Below are positions 58,767-64,000 of a stretch of DNA of 64,000 nucleotides, piece after piece. The stretch is from positions 1-64,000 of the forward strand of contig CAMOZY010000003.1 in assembly GCA_946631295.1 (NCBI GenBank). The letters run 5' to 3'. The notes below the pieces were generated by a model. It was not told where the DNA came from. It was given only the letters and a program-made list of their open reading frames with translations, and ran no database searches. Source of the stretch: an uncultured Lachnospiraceae bacterium (lineage in GTDB: Bacteria; Bacillota; Clostridia; Lachnospirales; Lachnospiraceae). Numbering within the stretch: the first letter of the stretch is position 1; the number at the start of each line of letters is the position of its first letter. Made by a program: the position numbers and the translations under genes.

Positions 58767-59357
58767 TTAAAATGGATTCTTCCTTAGTTTTGCCAGATAC
58801 AGAAGAATATTCAGGATAATATGCGTTAGTGCTCCAACCAGTACATAGACAAGATACAATCCGATCCCAAGATCATAGAACAGCCACACGACCAGTGCAC
58901 ATCCGAATACCGAATCCGCCTGATCCAGAAAAACAAAGAAAAACTTCCAGAAGCCCGATATGGTTTTTCCCGGAGTTATATCGAGTCTTCTTTTCATGAA
59001 GCTGTTCGGAAGTTCAAACAGAGCATATCCGCATCCGATAAGAAAACCGGTAATTATATTAAATAGAAGTGTATTATCGTGATCTACGTAAAAGAAATTA
59101 AGATGATCGATTCCTGCAGCGCGGCAGATCAATCCCCATATAACAGAAAAAATGGTATTAAAAACAAGATACCCTAAAAAACCCTTCCAGGTCTTGTTGT
59201 CTCCGAATATTCTCCTGCCGTCTGTATAATTCTTTCCCATATCCATGGGCTTTTTCAGAGGCTTCAGGAGTCCGGTCTTACACCATATCATATTCAGTAT
59301 TCCCGATAATATGGCAGGTGCAAGAGTTATATACATCATCAGTAAGGTCGTAAGCAT
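58767..59357 (-). CDS. CDP-archaeol synthase-like (CarS/DUF46) CTP:lipid-phosphate cytidylyltransferase
   Basis: A 196-residue membrane protein with five predicted helices. FGDNKTWKGFLGY, the loop ALFELPNSFMKRRLDITPGKT and FLDQADSVFGCALV are the CarS signature (GDNKTWRG, S..KRR..I.PG, DQ.D). In archaea CarS turns an isoprenoid ether-lipid phosphate into a CDP-lipid. Bacterial relatives are thought to act on diacyl- or other lipid phosphates. As first gene of the lipid operon it would supply the activated lipid. I took the ATG at 59357; the longer frame starts with TTG inside the promoter. Confidence 0.8.
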   Translation of the reverse strand: MLTTLLMMYITLAPAILSGILNMIWCKTGLLKPLKKPMDMGKNYTDGRRIFGDNKTWKGFLGYLVFNTIFSVIWGLICRAAGIDHLNFFYVDHDNTLLFNIITGFLIGCGYALFELPNSFMKRRLDITPGKTISGFWKFFFVFLDQADSVFGCALVVWLFYDLGIGLYLVYVLVGALTHIILNILLYLAKLRKNPF

Positions 59358-59403
59358 TTTTATTCTCGATCCATATCTGTGGTGTGGCAATAACAACCAT
59401 ATA

Positions 59404-59412
59404 ATTATACCA
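59404..59412 (-). promoter_or_regulatory. Extended -10 promoter of the lipid operon
   Basis: TATAAT (59404-59409) preceded by TGG on the minus strand is a perfect -10 box with an extended -10 element. No good -35 box is seen at 17 bases. The start of transcription would be near 59397. Confidence 0.55.
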
Positions 59413-59462
59413 TTTTTGTGATATTTTTTCCCTTATCCAAGGAAATATTCCCACTACACATT

Positions 59463-59498
59463 AAAAAATTCCCGCTGCCATAATATGACAACGGGAAT
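59463..59498 (-). terminator. Terminator after the zinc-ribbon protein gene
   Basis: ATTCCCG-T-TG-T-CATA pairs with TATGGCAGCGGGAAT over 15 positions with two G-U pairs; UUUUUUAA follows on the minus strand. It begins 16 bases after the stop codon. Confidence 0.85.
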
Positions 59499-59513
59499 AC
59501 TGTATTTTAGGTA

Positions 59514-60686
59514 TTAATGCGGCTTGGGATTACCGCATTCCGAGCAGAACTTACCGGCATTTTCCGCACCACAGGTCGGACACTTCCATTTTTCTACAGG
59601 CCTGGGGCTTCCGCACTCACAGCAGAATTTTGCCGTATCATTGTTCTCATATCCACAGGTGCATTTCCATGTAACAGCTGCAGGTGCAGAGGTTTTTTCC
59701 GGTTCGGGAGTACCTCCGGCCTGATTACCGCCGGATTTCCCTCCAAGGAAGAACATCCCTATGCCGCCACCATTAAACCCTGGCATAGCATTTCCCGGAG
59801 CATAAATATCATAAGATTTTTCCTCTTTCTCCAGACAGGTACCTGTATACTTACATTCCTTTATGATCTCGTACACCACTTTGACAGCATCACTCTGAAG
59901 TCTCCAGTAGGAGCCCAGATTCAGTGTTCTTGTGACCACTGCGTGCGCACCATCCTTACCGTCATCAAAAGTGAATTTCATGTATGCACTCGATGAATAG
60001 TCAGTCATCTGATAAGGTGATGGAATAGCTTTTACCTGCGCCATCTCGGCAAGATGCGCATCTTTTACATACTGGCGGAGCTTCTCAGCCGCCTCATTTC
60101 CCGCAAGATATTTTTCATACTTGTCGGTTCCGTTACTGTGATCCCTGCTTTCAATGACAACACTTCCGTCATCCTTCCACATAATGACTTCACTGCTCGA
60201 AGTCCCACTGCCCATCGACATTCCGTGGCTTGAATGCCAGTAGTTGATCTCCAGGAGAGGTCCATGTTCCTCCGGGGTCAGATCCGATAGTTTAGGCTGT
60301 TTTGATGTTTCATCGAATGTGATTTTCTTTTGGTGCAGATCTCCGTATTTCTGTCTGGATTCTTGAGTCAGCATAAATGTGGCAATAACAAATGATGCCT
60401 TGATCCCAATCTTAGCAAATTCCTCTTCAAGCAATGATGCCAGTAATTCCTCTTTATTGGAATTAACAATTTCCTTGACCGGCCAATGATCAAGAGCATT
60501 CTGGGCTATAGGCGTAACACCTGATCTGACAGCAAAAGTAACTGCAGCTTCGTCAGCGAATTTGGAGGCATCATATTCCTTTATAACTGCCGCGCCACTG
60601 AATCTTGCTTCCAAAGGTTCATCTATTCCGGGTTCCTTAAAACTTACCGGAGTCGGTGTTCCAAATTTCATATGTATTGCATCCAT
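59514..60686 (-). CDS. Protein with two C-terminal zinc ribbons, unknown N-terminal domain
   Basis: A 390-residue protein. Residues 1-290 form a soluble domain I do not recognise; it has Asp/Glu-rich strands and EINYWHSSHGMSMGSGTSSSEV. A Gly-rich linker (about 300-330) leads to two zinc ribbons: WKCTCGYENNDTAKFCCECG and WKCPTCGAENAGKFCSECG, each with four Cys. Double zinc ribbons of this kind occur in regulatory and chaperone-like proteins. The start has AAAGGAG eight bases upstream. Single gene with its own terminator. Confidence 0.7.
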   Translation of the reverse strand: MDAIHMKFGTPTPVSFKEPGIDEPLEARFSGAAVIKEYDASKFADEAAVTFAVRSGVTPIAQNALDHWPVKEIVNSNKEELLASLLEEEFAKIGIKASFVIATFMLTQESRQKYGDLHQKKITFDETSKQPKLSDLTPEEHGPLLEINYWHSSHGMSMGSGTSSSEVIMWKDDGSVVIESRDHSNGTDKYEKYLAGNEAAEKLRQYVKDAHLAEMAQVKAIPSPYQMTDYSSSAYMKFTFDDGKDGAHAVVTRTLNLGSYWRLQSDAVKVVYEIIKECKYTGTCLEKEEKSYDIYAPGNAMPGFNGGGIGMFFLGGKSGGNQAGGTPEPEKTSAPAAVTWKCTCGYENNDTAKFCCECGSPRPVEKWKCPTCGAENAGKFCSECGNPKPH

Positions 60687-60774
60687 TGTCCATTCTCCTT
60701 TTATCGTGTCTATATCACTATATAAATACTCGGAGCTTTTTTATTATATCAGATAACCGTGGTTTTTCCTCAAT

Positions 60775-60807
60775 AAAACAAGCCGTTTCCTTTTTTCGGA
60801 AACGGCT
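60775..60807 (-). terminator. Terminator after the MerR-methyltransferase gene
   Basis: AGCCGTTTCC and GGAAACGGCT form a perfect 10 bp stem with a seven-base loop; UGUUUUAUU follows on the minus strand. It lies 37 bases after the stop codon. Confidence 0.85.
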
Positions 60808-60844
60808 CTGTTTATATCTTTATGCCTCTTCAGAGAATGCATTC

Positions 60845-62026
60845 TCACTTGGTGCAGTGCCAGAACTCACTTGAAGTCTCGATTACAACTTCTCCATTCT
60901 TCTTGATCACCTGATCAAGAACGATACGGATTTTCTTCTCATAGGCAAGGATGAGTTTTTCCTGTTCGGGATAGAATTTGATCATCTTCTCAATGATCTC
61001 TTTGGAATCCGTGTAGTGCCATTTGGTAGGAAGTGTAATAAGCTCAAGATCGGAGAAATACTTATTCAGCATCTCAACATGGGAATCTCTTTCCTTTCCA
61101 TCCTCTTCGATCTTCTGATCAATAAAATCAGCCTTAACTCCGATTTCATCAAACAGGCCCTTGAAATATTCACTCCATGAATTGACCTGTACACAGTTAA
61201 AGGAGAATATTCCGCCCTTTGCAAGGACTTTACTTGCACGTCCAACGAACTTTTCCACATCCCTTAATTCATCGCTGATATAGTGTGCAACGATAATGCT
61301 GTAATCTTTCTCCTTTTTGATCTTCTTCCATGCATCTTCCTTCTCGAGATCTTCAAAAGTTATATCGATCTCAACATCCTTAGGAAGAGTGCCCTTGTTC
61401 TCTTCAAGAAATCCTGCGAAATCATCTGCCCAGCTTCCGTGCATATCATATGCATAAACCTTCGTTCCGACAGGAATGTCAGTCCAGTTATTTCTCCACA
61501 GTTTGGAGAAACCGCATCCAAGATCAAGAACCTTCTCATTCTTCTTAATATCAAGAGATCTGAATACCTTCACATACCAGTCTGTCTCCTGTGAAGTGTG
61601 AAGCAGTGCATCCCAGTGTCCTTCATCCGCCTTCAGATCTATGCTTACGTTCTGAACTATCTCTGCAACATCATCCCAGTCAAGTTTCTTGTCCTTTCTC
61701 TCGAGAGTTCTGTTTATCGAGGTGATGACCTTCTCAATCTGCCAGCGCTTTTCCTCCATGACCTTAAGCTGCATGCGGAGTGCTTCTTCAATATCAACAG
61801 CATCACCTGCTACCAGGTTGTCTCTGATCTCTTCGAGTGAAAAACCTATTGCTTTGAGTGCAACGATCTTCTCCAGGATCTGAAGAGCTTCTTTATCGTA
61901 AAGTCTGTAATTACCTTCCGAATAATCCGAGGGCTTCAGTAATCCTTTCTCGTCATAAAGACGAACAGCCTTCTGTGATACTCCTGCCTTTTTGGCGATC
62001 TCGCCGGATGTCATTTTCTTTTCCAT
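60845..62026 (-). CDS. MerR-family regulator fused to a SAM-dependent methyltransferase
   Basis: A 393-residue fusion. Residues 1-75 are a MerR winged helix-turn-helix (MTSGEIAKKAGVSQKAVRLYDEKGLL...NYRLYDKEALQILEKI), then a coiled dimer helix to about 110. Residues 150-310 are a class I methyltransferase with motif I VLDLGCGFSKL (166-176) and an acidic YAYDMHG. Such MerR-methyltransferase fusions occur in Firmicutes; the substrate is not known. GGAGG lies before the ATG. The upstream MerR-type promoter (62058-62088) points to autoregulation. The methyltransferase may serve as the sensor or remove the inducing compound. Confidence 0.85.
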   Translation of the reverse strand: MEKKMTSGEIAKKAGVSQKAVRLYDEKGLLKPSDYSEGNYRLYDKEALQILEKIVALKAIGFSLEEIRDNLVAGDAVDIEEALRMQLKVMEEKRWQIEKVITSINRTLERKDKKLDWDDVAEIVQNVSIDLKADEGHWDALLHTSQETDWYVKVFRSLDIKKNEKVLDLGCGFSKLWRNNWTDIPVGTKVYAYDMHGSWADDFAGFLEENKGTLPKDVEIDITFEDLEKEDAWKKIKKEKDYSIIVAHYISDELRDVEKFVGRASKVLAKGGIFSFNCVQVNSWSEYFKGLFDEIGVKADFIDQKIEEDGKERDSHVEMLNKYFSDLELITLPTKWHYTDSKEIIEKMIKFYPEQEKLILAYEKKIRIVLDQVIKKNGEVVIETSSEFWHCTK

Positions 62027-62057
62027 ATTCAGGAACCTCCTTTTCTTTGATGATTCA

Positions 62058-62088
62058 ACCTTAAAGGGTTCCCTAAGGGAAGAGTCAA
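62058..62088 (-). promoter_or_regulatory. MerR-type promoter with 19 bp spacer
   Basis: TTGACT (62083-62088) and TAAGGT (62058-62063) on the minus strand are 19 bases apart, the over-long spacer that MerR regulators untwist. The spacer holds the dyad CCCTTAGGGAACCCTTTAAGG (positions 62061-62080, with CCCTTA/TAAGGG-like halves). It lies 32 bases before the MerR-methyltransferase start. Confidence 0.75.
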
Positions 62089-62095
62089 CAGTGTT

Positions 62096-64000
62096 TTAAA
62101 AAAATTTTTTAGGCTCCGGGATTATGGAAAACCAGTCATATTTAAATGGACCATCCGCCTCAATTCGGATTGTATGAGATGTAGAAGTATCCGAGGCTTT
62201 ATTCATATCAAGAGGAATATGAATATCCGCCCATGATACGGTGAAAGACTCTTTTCTTCTGCTTTCCGACTCCGCCGCTCTTGGCATGTGATTTCGTGCA
62301 TCAGAAGACATTTTCTCATAGCCACGTGTGCTGAATGAAGCTTCTCCGGCCTTTTCATCATCAATATAAATACTAACTTTCGCTTCTTTCTGGGCGTATC
62401 CGTGGATCCTGAATATCTTACCGTCTTCAGGAATCCGGCAGTCCTTATACGTTGCAGAAAAATGTCCTTCGGGATCAGGATCGTAAACCTCCGGTCCCTC
62501 CGCCATCAGTGCACTGTACCCGTACAGGCCTTCGACTATCTGCGATCCGCTTTCTTCATCATAGTGATCTGCTTTGATCTTCTTTGACATATCACGAATA
62601 CCGCGTGACAAACCGTTTATATATATGAACTCGGATGTACCATGATCACGGCTGGATGCTGCTGCAGTGATCAGATAATCACCCTCTTCTATGATGAGCG
62701 ATTCACTTACAACATCATAGTAAGCAAGTTCTCTAACAGGAATCAAAAAATGTACTGTTCTTGATTCTCCCGGAATGATATTTTTTACCCTCTCAAATCC
62801 TATAAGCTGTCTTTCAGCTCTCTTAGCTCTGCGGGATTGAGCCGAAGCATATATCTGTACTACTTCATCGGATTCCTTATCACCTGTATTGGTTACAGTG
62901 ACCTCTATTCTGAATGCTCTGTTATCTTTGCGTACGGAATCGTATACGCCTTCCGGCTGTCCAAATACTTTACGTTTTATAATCTCTTTCTGAACCTTAT
63001 CGGTCTGCTCAATGGAAATCTTCAGATCACTGTAAACAAACTCGGAATAAGTAAGTCCATACCCAAACGGATACAGTACATCCCCGTTAAAGTATCTGTA
63101 TGTGCGGCCCTTTCCGATGATATCGTAATCATCAATTGACGGAAGATCATCATCTGACTTAAACCATGTCTGTGTAAGTCTTCCTGCAGGATGAACCTTT
63201 CCGATAAGAGCATCAGCAATTGACTGTCCCATGCACTGAGATCCTGTTGCCGTCCAAAGGATTGCACCGGCTTTATCATTAATATCATTAATGGAAAAAG
63301 GATAATTACTCATCAGGACTACAATGATATTTTGATTAACCTTATATACCTCATCGAAAAGCTTTTGCTGATAAGGAATAAATTCTATTGTTCCTCTGTC
63401 TATCTCTTCCTTGGCATTGATCATCGGATTATGACCGAGAGCCATAATTACGGTTCCTGCTTTTGAGCATAAGGATACAGCCTCATCAATTCCGCTTTTT
63501 ACAGTCTGAATCATAAATGACAGTGGTGTCAGTCCGGGGTAATCCTCTGCAGCAGTAACAATATAACCGTCCTTATCCGCATACAGTCTGTTTCCGAATC
63601 GGTCACAAAGAACGACTTCACCATTGCCTCCGGAAGCATTCATCCTGAATACTTCAAGATCAAACCAGCTGAATACTCTGTCTGTATCTTCATAAACCTT
63701 TCCCGCAATGGTACCTGTACTTACTCCTTCTGCGGTTGCTATGCCCTCGATAGCATCACCTGCAAGATGGGTGTTCATATACTTTCCGGTAGAATCATTC
63801 CTGAATGTATATGAATCCTCTCCCCAGTCTTCAAGGACAAATACATCAGCCTTATCAGACAGGATCATCCTTCCCTCATCATCAGCGGAAAGAAACTTTT
63901 CACCGCATTTAATACTGATCCTGTCACATGCATCCACATATGATGTATTTCCTTTGAGTCCTGATGCCGTTCTGCAGTTATTCAGTCCATCCATCAGTGA
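62096..64000 (-). CDS. Glycoside hydrolase family 3, C-terminal part (runs off window)
   Basis: The last 634 codons of a minus-strand gene that continues right of the window. Visible are the GH3 C-terminal alpha/beta sandwich (AVSLCSKAGTVIMALGHNP, IVVLMSNYPFSINDI, ILWTATGSQCMGQSIADALIGKVHPAGRLTQTWF) and the fibronectin III-like domain (LYPFGYGLTYSEF, RIEVTVTNTGDKESDEVVQIYA, RQLIGFERVKNIIPGESRTV). About residues 15-155 of the visible part are an inserted beta-trefoil-like domain, and the last 120 residues are a further beta domain. The family catalytic nucleophile lies in the N-terminal barrel outside the window. Beta-glucosidase or beta-xylosidase are both possible. Confidence 0.88.
   Translation of the reverse strand, partial: SLMDGLNNCRTASGLKGNTSYVDACDRISIKCGEKFLSADDEGRMILSDKADVFVLEDWGEDSYTFRNDSTGKYMNTHLAGDAIEGIATAEGVSTGTIAGKVYEDTDRVFSWFDLEVFRMNASGGNGEVVLCDRFGNRLYADKDGYIVTAAEDYPGLTPLSFMIQTVKSGIDEAVSLCSKAGTVIMALGHNPMINAKEEIDRGTIEFIPYQQKLFDEVYKVNQNIIVVLMSNYPFSINDINDKAGAILWTATGSQCMGQSIADALIGKVHPAGRLTQTWFKSDDDLPSIDDYDIIGKGRTYRYFNGDVLYPFGYGLTYSEFVYSDLKISIEQTDKVQKEIIKRKVFGQPEGVYDSVRKDNRAFRIEVTVTNTGDKESDEVVQIYASAQSRRAKRAERQLIGFERVKNIIPGESRTVHFLIPVRELAYYDVVSESLIIEEGDYLITAAASSRDHGTSEFIYINGLSRGIRDMSKKIKADHYDEESGSQIVEGLYGYSALMAEGPEVYDPDPEGHFSATYKDCRIPEDGKIFRIHGYAQKEAKVSIYIDDEKAGEASFSTRGYEKMSSDARNHMPRAAESESRRKESFTVSWADIHIPLDMNKASDTSTSHTIRIEADGPFKYDWFSIIPEPKKFF

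Noticed and set aside
1-64000. CRISPR arrays, complete insertion sequences, prophage, rRNA genes
   Set aside because: No regularly spaced repeats, no transposase, integrase or phage structural gene and no rRNA-like sequence were seen.

Overview
The window looks like a chromosomal segment of a Gram-positive, low-to-moderate GC anaerobe of the Lachnospiraceae (Butyrivibrio or Pseudobutyrivibrio type). Reasons: strong GGAGG ribosome binding sites, sigma-A type promoters and intrinsic terminators, lipobox lipoproteins, LicD and GH25 surface proteins with wall-binding repeats, intracellular GH43 and GH3 glycosidases, membrane GGDEF proteins and ECF sigma/DUF4179-type pairs. Genus is an inference from gene content. 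Genes are dense, mostly on the minus strand, in long operons with 1-8 bp overlaps.

Layout. 1-2000: partial GNAT acetyltransferase and an ECF sigma/anti-sigma pair. 2040-2830: a graveyard of decayed accessory DNA (truncated XRE gene, winged-helix fragment, probable group II intron scrap) next to a tRNA-Gly. 2968-6400: secreted amidase, a MurG homologue, GtrA and a D-2-hydroxyacid dehydrogenase. 6413-19716: a long minus-strand run holding a SPL-family radical SAM protein, three LicD proteins, TldD/PmbA, a sugar ABC transporter with an FRG-domain gene inside it, and a lipoprotein. 19814-26500: fused membrane/spermidine-synthase-like protein, zinc-ribbon acyltransferase, AlkD-like protein, GGDEF protein and GH25 lysozyme. 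26615-31590: a complete branched-chain amino-acid ABC operon with a palindrome-rich leader. 31772-36108: GGDEF protein, Nudix, TcdA and a GT-C-like membrane protein with a charged tail.

36288-45344 is a sulfur amino-acid region: metY plus an SGNH hydrolase, then a MccB/MetB-type lyase, CysK/MccA, MetNIQ, an iron alcohol dehydrogenase and an AhpD-like protein. The two transcription units begin with near-copies of one control region: a GATAA-N7-TTATC dyad, a 22 bp gap, a promoter with 17 bp spacing, and a short leader ORF with cysteine codons at exactly positions 13, 17 and 18. The leader of the lyase operon also has an antiterminator/terminator pair. This looks like cysteine-sensing attenuation and is one of the two most interesting systems here.

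45460-49476: GH43 glycosidase, a 28-codon coupled small ORF, a PTS-EIIC-like membrane protein and a second ECF sigma/anti-sigma pair whose promoter has the same AAACC-N17-GTATTAT motif as the first. 49568-59357 is the second striking system: a seven-gene minus-strand operon with a CDP-lipid synthase-like protein, two dikinase-like phosphotransferases lacking the PEP-binding barrel, phosphatidylserine decarboxylase, a UbiA prenyltransferase, a GNAT acyltransferase-like protein and an AMP-forming acyl ligase; it probably makes or remodels an unusual lipid. The window ends with a zinc-ribbon protein, a MerR-methyltransferase fusion with its own MerR-type promoter, and a partial GH3 glycosidase.
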